64,000 bases of DNA from contig JBMNFA010000001.1 of assembly GCA_050949055.1 (NCBI GenBank), positions 1 to 64,000 of the forward strand, read 5' to 3'. The stretch comes from JAEZJZ01 sp050949055. GTDB lineage: Bacteria > Bacillota > UBA994 > UBA5500. Shown one piece after another: positions 12,301-21,182 of the stretch. The translations under genes were made by a program, and so were the position numbers. Within the stretch, counting starts at the first letter, position 1; every line of letters begins with the position of its first letter. A model generated the notes under the pieces. It was given only the letters and a program-made list of their open reading frames with translations, had not been told where the DNA came from and ran no database searches.

Positions 12301-13456
12301 GACTCTGCAGTGGCAGAGGGACGCGGGGCATCTGCCCCACGCACGTGGGGGTGAACCGTTGTATTGCCCTGTTATGTAACGATAGGCAACATCTGCCCCA
12401 CGCACGTGGGGGTGAACCGTACGCGATCCTCTGCAGCGCCGCCGCCATCATATCTGCCCCACGCACGTGGGGGTGAACCGCCCACCAGGGCAGGAAGGAG
12501 CAGGACAAATGAATCTGCCCCACGCACGTGGGGGTGAACCGCAGTACAACTTGGCCAGTTGATTCGTGTTGTCATATGCCCCACGCACGTGGGGGTGAAC
12601 CGGGTGTCTTGCTGATGCTTGTGTCTTTGGTGCCATCTGCCCCACGCACGTGGGGGTGAACCGTGACACAGCTGTACAAACAGCGTTGGATTTAGGTCTG
12701 CCCCACGCACGTGGGGGTGAACCGCAGGAGGAGTTTTTGATTACCTCCTTATTGATATCTGCCCCACGCACGTGGGGGTGAACCGCAGGAGGAGTTTTTG
12801 ATTACCTCCTTATTGATATCTGCCCCACGCACGTGGGGGTGAACCGGCAGAAGGACTGCTCTAGCGCCGGACCCACCCATCTGCCCCACGCACGTGGGGG
12901 TGAACCGCTGGGCATCTGGACCATGTCTAGCTGCGTGGCATCTGCCCCACGCACGTGGGGGTGAACCGTAGCCTTTTCGCATATAGCGATTACGGGTGTT
13001 ATCTGCCCCACGCACGTGGGGGTGAACCGATCACTTTGTATGTCCCTGCAACTATCAATGTATCTGCCCCACGCACGTGGGGGTGAACCATCGAGAGGAG
13101 CCAACCACATGACCACACAGACATCTGCCCCACGCACGTGGGGGTGAACCCCCGACAACCTCACCGAACGGCGAGACCCGGACATCTGCCCCACGCACGT
13201 GGGGGTGAACCGACCGTGAGCAGCACCCGGTTGGATACCAAGGCATCTGCCCCACGCACGTGGGGGTGAACCGGGCCTGTCCGCAGCACGGGCAGGTTTC
13301 GTCCTATCTGCCCCACGCACGTGGGGGTGAACCGCCTGCACTTGCCCTGTGTGCTGCTGTCAGCATATCTGCCCCACGCACGTGGGGATGAACCGAGCAA
13401 CTTGGATCGCATCTATGCACCGCAGAAATCTGCCCCACGCACGTGGGGGTGAACCG
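3360..13456 (+). CRISPR. Giant type I-E CRISPR array, 166 repeats / 165 spacers
   Basis: Following repeat starts one by one from 3360 to 13428 gives 166 repeats of 29 bases. Each repeat begins ATCTG, has the palindromic core CCCCACGCACGTGGGG and ends GTGAACCG. Most units are 61 bases (32-base spacers). Six units are 60 bases (at 3909, 4518, 4944, 10379, 10683, 12270). Nine are 62 bases, three of them because the repeat itself gained a C or G (5615, 7814, 11597). Repeat variants sit mostly at the distal end (12574, 12696, 13367), as expected for a trailer. The array is read on the plus strand away from the WYL gene toward cas1. Six spacers are duplicated in tandem and many others recur as diverged variants. 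Confidence 0.98.
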
Positions 13457-14007
13457 TGGCGATGTGAACGGTAATATTTAATGGACAGATTTCGGCCATT
13501 TCCAATGGATAAGATTACCCACTCCCTACCAACCATTCGGTATACTGGACGGGTCGGAGGGAGAGTGGACAGAATGGTGGGATGGCCTATCTGCGGTAGG
13601 ATAAGGGAACTCAGAGAACTAGGTTGTTGGAAGATGCTAAAGGAACCTGCCCCCCCACATGCGAGGGTAAACAGTAGGCTTGGAGTGTATTCCCTGTTAA
13701 CTCATAGAACAAGATCAAGCCCATGAATCCTACTTCTCATTTTGGGATGCTACGGTCTAGGGCTTTCTTGTCTCATAATGGCGAATTGTGTAAAGGAAAA
13801 TCATAGTTGGTTGGCGAACGTTGTAGACAACTGAGGAGCTTTGGATAGGGTTGGATAGGCAATTGAGAGTCATCGCACTTGGCTCTGCTTGCCGTAATGT
13901 TAGTCATGTGAGCTTATCTGGGCTGCTGCAAGACACAGAAAGTTCAAGCAGTAGGACAGTATTTGACAGGGTGGGTATTTTACAATGTTGAGGGGGAGGG
14001 GGAATTC
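13457..14007 (+). other. Trailer of array 1 / upstream region of the cas operon
   Basis: These 551 bases hold no convincing gene. A degenerate repeat lies at 13645-13674. Just before cas1 there is a TTGACA at 13963-13968 and a TACAAT at 13981-13986, but only 12 bases separate them, too close for an ordinary sigma-A promoter. The cas operon could therefore use another promoter here or be read from the array. A GGGGGAGGGGG stretch before 14008 serves as the cas1 ribosome binding site. Confidence 0.6.
13645..13674 (+). repeat. Degenerate CRISPR repeat relic beyond the trailer
   Basis: CTGCCCC, then CACATGCGAGGGT and AAACAG follow the order of the array repeat with several mismatches. It lies about 190 bases beyond the last good repeat and suggests the array once extended further, or that old units decayed here. 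The match is imperfect and could be chance. Confidence 0.4.
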
Positions 14008-14940
14008 ATGCGCAATTATCGGATACTGCCTAAGGTCCGAGACAGTTGGAGCTACCTTTATGTTGAGCATGCCCGGATCGATCAGGAGGATATGGGTATT
14101 TGCCTGCATGATGCGCGTGGCCGGGTTCACGTTCCTTGCGCCTCTCTTTCACTCTTGATGCTGGGCCCGGGCACATCTATTACACACGCTGCAGTAATGA
14201 CTACGTCGGAAGCAGGTTGCTTGATTGCCTGGTGTGGTGAACAAGGGATTCGCTTCTATGCTCAAGGATTGGGTGAGACGCGTAGCTCAGCCAATCTCCT
14301 CCGACAAGCAGCCTTATGGGCTGATGAGGGAAAGCGACTGATGGTAGTACGACGAATGTACGAAATGCGTTTTCCTGAAAGGCTGGAGCCTAACCTTACG
14401 CTCAGACAGATCCGAGGAAAAGAAGGCGCACGGGTTCGCGATGCGTATGCCAAAGCAAGCAGGACCTATGGTGTGCCTTGGTTTGGCCGCAACTATGATC
14501 GCAAGGACTGGGACCGTTCCGATCCAATTAACAGGGCCATATCGGCAGCAAACGCTTGCCTTTATGGCGTGGTTCATGCCGCTGTGGTTGCATCGGGTTA
14601 TTCACCCGCCCTGGGTTTTATACACACAGGGAAAATGTTGAGTTTTGTTTATGACGTAGCGGATCTATACAAGACCGAAACAGTGATCCCGGCAGCGTTT
14701 CTGGAGACCGGTAGGGGCGAGGTAGACTTGGAAAGTCGGGTGAGGCGCTGCTGCAGAGACCTGTTTGTTGAAATCAGGTTGTTGCAGCGCATAGTTAATG
14801 ACCTAGACTCCCTGTTCGATCTGGAGCATCGTGATGAAGCACCAGATGTCGACCTAGAAAAGGCGTTTCCGGGCCAAATTTGGGACCCTGAAGGAAATGT
14901 ATCCGGTGGTCACAACTACTCTGGGAGAAAGCAGAGATGA
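14008..14940 (+). CDS. cas1: CRISPR-associated endonuclease Cas1, type I-E
   Basis: The protein has 310 residues and is the integrase of spacer acquisition, working as a Cas1-Cas2 complex. The sequence follows Cas1e throughout, for example MLGPGTSITHAAV near residue 50 and FGRNYDRKDWDRSDPIN near residue 160. The metal ligands of the family appear conserved: Glu in RGKEGARVRDAY, His in GFIHTGKMLSFVYD and the two Asp of YDVAD. The start at 14008 follows a GGGGGAGGGGG site; an upstream in-frame TTG at 13963 is less likely. It is the first gene of the cas operon and its stop overlaps the start of the cas2-cas3 fusion (ATGA), showing translational coupling. In most I-E loci cas1 comes after cas6e. 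Confidence 0.95.
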   Translation: MRNYRILPKVRDSWSYLYVEHARIDQEDMGICLHDARGRVHVPCASLSLLMLGPGTSITHAAVMTTSEAGCLIAWCGEQGIRFYAQGLGETRSSANLLRQAALWADEGKRLMVVRRMYEMRFPERLEPNLTLRQIRGKEGARVRDAYAKASRTYGVPWFGRNYDRKDWDRSDPINRAISAANACLYGVVHAAVVASGYSPALGFIHTGKMLSFVYDVADLYKTETVIPAAFLETGRGEVDLESRVRRCCRDLFVEIRLLQRIVNDLDSLFDLEHRDEAPDVDLEKAFPGQIWDPEGNVSGGHNYSGRKQR

Positions 14941-17900
14941 TTGTCCTGATTGTAGAGTCGGTGCCTCCTTCGCTGCGCGGGCAATTGAGTAAATGGCTGC
15001 TAGAGCCGCAGGCCGGGGTTTTCGTTGGCAATGTATCGGCTGCAGTTCGGGAGTTGCTGTGGGAGACGGCTTGTCAGCAGGCAGCAGCTGGCAATTGCAC
15101 ATTAATACATTCTGCCGCTAACGAGCAGGGCTATAGCATCCGTACCTGCGGGGATACCAAGCGGGTGATCGAAGACTGGGAAGGACTATTCCTTGTTCGC
15201 CGTCCGAAGGCAGCAGAGGAAGAGAACCCAGCAAGGACAATGGAACACCCTATAAGTGATGACAAAGAATGCGACGATGCATTTGACCCTATTGCGGAGA
15301 TAACTGAGGCAAGGAGCCCTGAGCTCGAAAGGAACCATGAGAATCTACATTTCCTTTTGTGGGGCAAGACCACCCCTTACAAGTCCTTATTAGCACACAT
15401 GATTGATGTAGGCGTAGTGGCTCAGTCATTGCTAACCAATGGCTGCATGGCACCGATTGCCCTCACCCTAATGGACCTATTTCAAGCCAGTGAAGAACAG
15501 GTTCTCTCGCTAGTAGGTTTCATAGCTGCACTGCACGACCAGGGCAAGTGCCATCCCCTCTTTCAGGGGATGGGGAAGGGCCTGAGAATCACAGAGACTC
15601 TCAAGTCACTGGGGTGGCTGCAAGATGACATCCGGATGAAATTCAGGCACGAGAAGTACTCGGAGCGCATATTTAGGCGCTTGGCCAAAGGCAGTCGGCT
15701 GAGCCGCCATGCAGCCAGGATGATAGCCGCTACTCTGCGGCTACATCACCAAGGCAAACTTGGAGAAGGGGATGAACCTGAAGAGAGGATTCGGTCGGCT
15801 TGGCATGCAATGCAGGAAAACCTAATGAACTCCGTACGGGAAGTGTTTCCGGCGGAACTTTCGATAGTGTCCAAGTGTAGACATTTCGATTGCGCTGGAG
15901 TAATCATTAGCGCCATAATCATCCTCGCGGATTGGCTAGCGTCAGGGAACGAGCGATTCCTTCGTCTTGGAGAAGCGCGAAACCTGCAAGCTTATACAAA
16001 CCGCGCTAGAATTGTAGCGCTGGAAGTGGTTGCAGCCTGTGGGCTGGGCAGGAGCAAGGCATTGCCGGTGACCGGGGCCTTCTGTGATCTATGGAAGGAG
16101 ATACCAGCAGCCGGGGTGAGACCGTTACAGCTGGCATGTGTGGAAGCCTGCCGCGCCTATCCTGGCTCTGGACTGGTGATTGTGGAAGCACCTATGGGCG
16201 AGGGGAAGACAGAGGCAGCTGTCTACATCGCTGCCCATTTGATGAAAACCTACTGCAAGGAAGGGATGTACATTGCGCTGCCTACCGCGGCCACCAGTAA
16301 TCAGATGCACGGCCGTATTAGCGACCCTGCTGCAGCAGCCATGCCATGGAGGGAGTGCGCCTGCTGCACGGCATGGCTTGGGCGATCGACCAAGAGACAG
16401 CGGTTAACTCCCGCGCTGCTGTTGGCGCCGAGGATGGCACTGAGGCAGCACGCTGGATGGCCCCGTTACGGAGAGGTCTGCTGGCCCCATACGCGGTTGG
16501 CACAATAGACCAAGCCATGCTTGCGGTAATGCCGGTGAAGTACGGCCTCTTGCGGCTTGTTGGGTGTCGCCAACATAAGGTGCTGGTCCTGGATGAGGTG
16601 CATGCGTACGACGCATATATGAGCCAGATTATCGAACGCTTGCTCAGCTGGTGTGCGGCGCTGAGGGTGCCAGTCGTCTCTGTTGTCGGCAACTCTGCCC
16701 ACCAAGAAACGAGAGGCCTTTCTTGCGCGCCTATGGCGCAGAACAAAGCTCGCAAGTGGATACAAGTTATCCGACGATCACCTGCCTTAGTAATGGCCAG
16801 ATTAACAGCTTGGCAGTAAGAGACACGTTCATCAAACGAACGATTGCTATCGACGTTTTACCAATGTTGGGTTGCTGGTCGGAGCTGGCAGCAATGCTAT
16901 ACAGCAAGGTCGCTGATGGAGGATGCGTCTGTGTCATTGTCAACACAGTCCCCGATGCTCAAGAACTGTATCAGCAGATCAAACGGGCTGCAATTGACGA
17001 TGATGACCTCTGGTTGCGCCTGTTCCATGCTCGCTTCCCTGCAGACCGGCGCCAACAGATCGAGCAGGAGTGTCTTGACCGATTTGGAAAGGGGAACCTC
17101 AGGGAACCTGGTAATCCCAAGTATAACCGTCCCCCTAGGGCTCTTTTGGTGGCTACCCAAGTGGTAGAACAGAGCCTTGACCTGGATTTTGATGAAATGG
17201 CGTCTGCATTAGCCCCCATCGATCTACTCCTTCAGCGCGCTGGTAGGCTGCATCGGCACGACGGCCGCAGTAGGCCAGCAGGCATGAGGACAGCCAGGTT
17301 AACAGTGTTCACTCCAACCAAACCGGGGGAATATGGTGGGACAGGCTTTGTGTATGCCCCATGGATACTACGTAAGACCGAACATTTCCTTGCAGATAAG
17401 AACTCATTATCGGTGCCAGAAGACATGCGGTTGGCGATCGAAGCGGTTTACAGTGCCGAAGAGCCTGAGACAAGTGAAGGGTACAAAGAGTGGTACGAAA
17501 TGGTCTACAATGACCAACTGAACGCTGGGCTGGCAAGAGCCAGTGAATTGCCGCCGCCAACTCCGGATAGCTTTTTTGGGACCCAGAACCGCGGAGGAGG
17601 GGGTGCACAGGAGGGGACTCTGTTTAACGATGACGATGCGATCAGCAAAGTGGCTAGTCTCAAGACCCGATTGGGCGAAAGCAGTACACGGATTGCCCTG
17701 CTAGACGAAACCTTGTTCAAGCAGGCTATGGTGCCGAATCCCTCGGCTCAATTGGCCAAGCAGGTTTTGCTCCGGTCATTGTCTGTGCCATCAAGATTGA
17801 TCGGTGATTGCGGGGCAGCCGGCTTCGATGCACCTTATGAAGGGGATGGGTTGCTTAAGGGGGTAGTGCTGCTGAAAATGGTCAATCACCGGTACGTATT

Positions 17901-17988
17901 TGAGTCAGACCAAGGCACTGGTGTACTCACTGAAGACGCAGAGCTTGGAATTCTATTTGAAGGGAGGAAAGATATTGGCAGTTTATGA
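14937..17988 (+). pseudogene. cas2-cas3: Cas2e-Cas3 fusion (nuclease-helicase), frameshifted in the helicase
   Basis: Residues 1-92 are a complete Cas2e (IVESVPPSLRGQLSKWLLEP, GVFVGNVSA, RELLWE). A linker of about 45 residues leads, without a stop, into the Cas3 HD nuclease domain (LLAHMID, LHDQGK, FRHEKY, LRLHHQGK) and then the helicase (Walker A APMGEGKTE, LPTAATSNQM). Near 16325-16345 the frame shifts by one. The next part, with VRLLHGMAW, LAPYAVGTIDQ and the DEVH box VLVLDEVHAYDAYM, is in frame 2. LSATLPTKKREAFL (from 16683) is in frame 3 again, and from about 16720 the rest (RAYGAEQ, VATQVVEQSLDLDFD, QRAGRLHRH) is in frame 1 up to 17988. All motifs survive, so the breaks are recent or are sequence errors. 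Repaired, the protein would have about 1,015 residues. Confidence 0.88.
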
Positions 17989-19504
17989 TCTGCTGAGCGA
18001 ACCTTGGATTCCAGTGGAGACTTTGGATGGAACACGGCAATCACTTGGCATTAGAGAGGTCCTGCTATTTGCTCACAAGTTAAGAAAGGTTAACGCCCCC
18101 TCGCCACTGATCACATATGGCATCCAACGGATGTTGGTAGCGCTGCTGATGGATGCCTATCGCCCTCGGCTGATAGAGGACTTGGCCGATCTGATGGATG
18201 CAGGATTTTATAGCGAGCACACGGTGGAGCAGTATTTCTCACTTTGCCAGAATGAAGCCAACTGCTTCGATTTGTTTGACCCAGAGAAGCCCTTTTACCA
18301 GTCCGCATTTGACACTAGGTGGGATAACGACAAGAAAATCAGGCCCGTGGCGCTGCTCATTCATGAAGTTCCCGGCGGGAACAATCACATCCACTTCGAT
18401 CACCGGCTGGAGGCCGAGATTGCCCTTTCCCCGGCCGCCTGCGCTCGGGCGTTGTGCGCAGTCAACGTTTTCTGTACAGCTGGGCTGCAAGGTCCTTCAT
18501 CCATCAATGGGGCCCCACCCCTCTACGTGCTGCACAAAGGAAAAACGTTGTTTGAAACCTTAACGGGGAGCATGATGGCTGTGCGAGAGTACGAGGGCAT
18601 ACCTTTTGACGATCCACCGATAGCTTGGTGTGACCATCACGAGGTGGAGCCAGGTAGGGAAGTGCCCACAACTTCCGTGTTGTACGGCTTGACCTGGCAG
18701 GCACGTCGTGTGCTCCTGATTCCTGATGAGGCCGGGGGAACATGTAGCCAAACAGGGGAGGAATGCCCGGTTGTAGTAAGACGCATGTACTTCCAAAAAG
18801 GCTTGAAGTTTACAGGACATGGCATCTGGCAAGATCCTCATGTGGCATACCTGAGGCGGAAAGACGGCAGCCTGTCCTCTTTGAAGCCACAAGAGGGTCG
18901 GGCCCCATGGAGAGATATTGCGTCCCTCATGCTAAAGGGCGATCGCGAAGGACAGCATATTGAGCCGATTATCGTCAGCCACTACCGCGATGTTCGCGAG
19001 GGCATCGACATGATAGAGACTCCTGCGTCACTGCAAATATTTGGTCTGGTTACTAATCAGGCTCAATACGGCAGTTGGATGCAAGGGGAACTAGGTCTAG
19101 ACCAACGGATTATGCAGAGTGAAGATTTGTCCAGATTTATTGAGCAGGCGATAAGGTTAACCGAAGACATTGCGGCTGATTTGCAGAAGTATATGCAGGA
19201 CGCTCTAGGAGGAAATAAGCAGCGCGATCTTGTAGACCAAATCATTGGTCTGTTCTACTCCTTGGCGCGGGAAGCATTCTTTGAAGAATTGTGCCCGGCT
19301 GCTGCCGTTGCCAACAGGATGGAAGAAGGATGGGCCAGCAAGTTGAACAACTTGTGGAGAACCAAGCTGAGGAGCTTTGCACTAAGCTCGTATTTGGCGG
19401 GAGCTGAGCGCTTGGGCGGTGCGGCAAGACGTTTGGAACAAAGCGCGCGGGCCGAGTTGCTGTTTAGGAGAAGTCTTAGCAAGACATTGGGGAGGGTTGA
19501 CTAG
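17975..19504 (+). CDS. cas8e: Cascade large subunit Cas8e (Cse1/CasA)
   Basis: The protein has 509 residues, normal for Cse1, which recognises the PAM and recruits Cas3. The N-terminus YDLLSEPWIPV is characteristic of the family, as are FDLFDPEKPFYQ near residue 100 and the C-terminal four-helix region (ADLQKYMQDALGG onward). The start is taken as TTG 17975, because GGGAGGAAAGATA precedes it; this overlaps the end of cas3 by 14 bases. The frame is intact. It lies directly before cse2 with no gap (TAG then ATG). Confidence 0.92.
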   Translation: MAVYDLLSEPWIPVETLDGTRQSLGIREVLLFAHKLRKVNAPSPLITYGIQRMLVALLMDAYRPRLIEDLADLMDAGFYSEHTVEQYFSLCQNEANCFDLFDPEKPFYQSAFDTRWDNDKKIRPVALLIHEVPGGNNHIHFDHRLEAEIALSPAACARALCAVNVFCTAGLQGPSSINGAPPLYVLHKGKTLFETLTGSMMAVREYEGIPFDDPPIAWCDHHEVEPGREVPTTSVLYGLTWQARRVLLIPDEAGGTCSQTGEECPVVVRRMYFQKGLKFTGHGIWQDPHVAYLRRKDGSLSSLKPQEGRAPWRDIASLMLKGDREGQHIEPIIVSHYRDVREGIDMIETPASLQIFGLVTNQAQYGSWMQGELGLDQRIMQSEDLSRFIEQAIRLTEDIAADLQKYMQDALGGNKQRDLVDQIIGLFYSLAREAFFEELCPAAAVANRMEEGWASKLNNLWRTKLRSFALSSYLAGAERLGGAARRLEQSARAELLFRRSLSKTLGRVD

Positions 19505-20075
19505 ATGGCCGGGACTGACTTGTTCAAACAGGCGAGCAGCTTCGTCGACGCACTAGAGCTTTTGTCTGCTGGTGAACGGGCAGCGCTGAAGCGGGATGTA
19601 GGCAAGACGTTGTCCTTCGCAAGTGGCAACGCGTTAGTGGCGTTTTACCGAGCTCTTCCGAATGGGGTAAGCGCGGGCCTCGAAGGCAGGTTCTTCGCTG
19701 TCGCTTGCACCAGCTGTCTCTGGAAGAGTGCGCAACTCGCGGGAAACAAGAGACCCTATCAGGAATGCCTCAAGGCAGATTAGGGCGGATGGGTACGAGA
19801 GTTTTGATAAAAGAGTAAATTCGCTACTGGATTGTCATTGGGATGACAACGACGGCTACTTGCAGACTAAGCTTTGCCGGATTAGCAAGCAGATGCGGCA
19901 GAAAGACCTGCTTCCGGACTTTAGAGGATTACTGCTAGATTTGGTAGGCTGGAACGATCCGCAACGGAGAGTTCAGAGGCGCTGGGCCAGGGCGTACTAC
20001 GGCGAGAGGAAGGCTCGCCTCAACAACAAACGAAAGCAGGGAGGAAGAGAACCATGCTGTTTGAGTTCCACATGA
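19505..20075 (+). pseudogene. cse2: Cascade small subunit Cse2 (Cas11e/CasB), frameshifted
   Basis: The gene begins at ATG 19505 right after the cas8e stop, with GGGAGGG upstream. The first part (LSAGERAALKRDVG, AFYRALPNGVSAGLEGRFF) runs to a stop at 19781-19783. The family-typical C-terminus (RADGYESFDKRVNSLLD, VGWNDPQRRVQRRWARAYYG) continues one frame over until 20075. A single extra base near 19775 would explain the break; removing it restores a normal Cse2 of about 189 residues. Cse2 lines the Cascade backbone and stabilises the R-loop, so a true break would weaken interference. The end overlaps the cas7 start by 22 bases. Confidence 0.88.
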
Positions 20076-21172
20076 TTAAGAATTTCCCGCCGACCAACCT
20101 CAACCGTGACGACACCGGGAGCCCGAAGTCCTGTTTCTTCGGGGGCGTGCAGCGGGCCCGGATCTCTAGCCAGTGCCTGAAGCGCAGTTGGCGGCAATCT
20201 CCGGTGTTCAAAGCGGCGGTTGACCAGCTTGGTATCCGTACCAGGAAACTGCCAGACCTGGTTTCGGAGGAGCTTCGCAAGCGTGGCATCGATGAGGAGT
20301 ATGTCCAAGCGGCGGCTCTCAAGGTGACCGGCTTTGGCAACAGGAAGGGGACCGAGAATAAGGATGGAATCACTGCCCAAATCATGTTCTTCTCTAGGGA
20401 AGATATTCTGGCGGTGGCAGAGCGGGTGGAGCAGGCTATTAGGGAAGCAGGGAGTCTGGACAAGTTTCAGAAGATGAACGTCAAGGATTGGCAGAAGAAG
20501 ATGGAGAACGTTATGACCCGTCCAATTACCCTGGATATGGCACTCTTTGGCCGCATGGTTACCTCGGATGCTTTTGCGGATGTCGAAGCAGCTATGCAGG
20601 TCGCTCATGCCATCTCTACTCATTCGGTCAACCAAGAGAGTGATTTCTACACCGCTGTGGATGACTTGGTGAGTGGAGCAAGCGACGATGATGCCGGCGC
20701 CGGCATGATGGGCGATACCGATTTCAATGCCAGCTGCTACTACATGTACGCAGCTTTGGATATGGATCAATTGGGGCAAAACCTGAGGCATTCCCCTGAT
20801 GTTCTTGCTGACGCCGGGAAAGTAGTTTCATGCTTGCTGGAAGCCATGGCGTTTACAAATCCTTCGGGTAAACAGAACAGCTTCGCCGGCCACGTACTCC
20901 CTGACTTGCTTTACGTGGAAGTGAAGGAAAGGAAGATTCCTGTAAATTACGCCAATGCCTTTGTTGAGCCTGCAAGGCCTTCCGGTGAGCGTGATCTGGT
21001 TGCTGAAAGCGCCCATAGGCTGGCGCGCGAAATCGAGAGTGTTGACCGTGACTTTGGCATGGAGGCTAACAAACGCTTGTGGTTCTGCCGTAAACATGGT
21101 GTGAAGGCCCCAGCTTCTGCCACGGTGGTGGGAAGCTTCAGAGAGCTATTGACTGAGTTTGCAGGCGTTTGA
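20054..21172 (+). CDS. cas7: Cascade backbone subunit Cas7e (Cse4/CasC)
   Basis: The protein has 372 residues. The opening FHMIKNFPPTNLNRDDTGSP and RARISSQCLKRSWR are hallmark Cas7e sequences, and a C-terminal GSFRELLTEF segment completes the fold. Six copies normally wrap the crRNA spacer. The start ATG 20054 follows AGGGAGGAAGAGAACC. The frame is intact. It overlaps the 3' end of cse2 and is followed by cas5 after 10 bases. Confidence 0.95.
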   Translation: MLFEFHMIKNFPPTNLNRDDTGSPKSCFFGGVQRARISSQCLKRSWRQSPVFKAAVDQLGIRTRKLPDLVSEELRKRGIDEEYVQAAALKVTGFGNRKGTENKDGITAQIMFFSREDILAVAERVEQAIREAGSLDKFQKMNVKDWQKKMENVMTRPITLDMALFGRMVTSDAFADVEAAMQVAHAISTHSVNQESDFYTAVDDLVSGASDDDAGAGMMGDTDFNASCYYMYAALDMDQLGQNLRHSPDVLADAGKVVSCLLEAMAFTNPSGKQNSFAGHVLPDLLYVEVKERKIPVNYANAFVEPARPSGERDLVAESAHRLAREIESVDRDFGMEANKRLWFCRKHGVKAPASATVVGSFRELLTEFAGV

Positions 21173-21182
21173 GGTGAGGAGA

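Noticed and set aside
3289..13412. Many overlapping reading frames across the array with repeated GSPPRAWGR, FTPTCVGQ and HPHVRGAD peptides, mainly on the minus strand.
   Set aside because: They are translations of the CRISPR repeat. A 61-base unit shifts the frame each time, so the three peptides cycle. These are known false proteins, not genes.
13481..13726. An 81-codon open frame between the array and cas1.
   Set aside because: No ribosome binding site, no recognisable product, and it runs through the degenerate repeat.
13963..13986. TTGACA and TACAAT as a sigma-A promoter for the cas operon.
   Set aside because: Only 12 bases separate the two boxes; a working promoter needs about 17. 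Kept only as a note.
16325..16760. Programmed ribosomal frameshifting in cas3.
   Set aside because: At least three frame changes in different directions, with no slippery heptamer or stimulating structure seen.
19505..19783. A truncated 92-residue protein as a separate small gene.
   Set aside because: It is the N-terminal part of cse2; the rest continues in the next frame with family-typical sequence.
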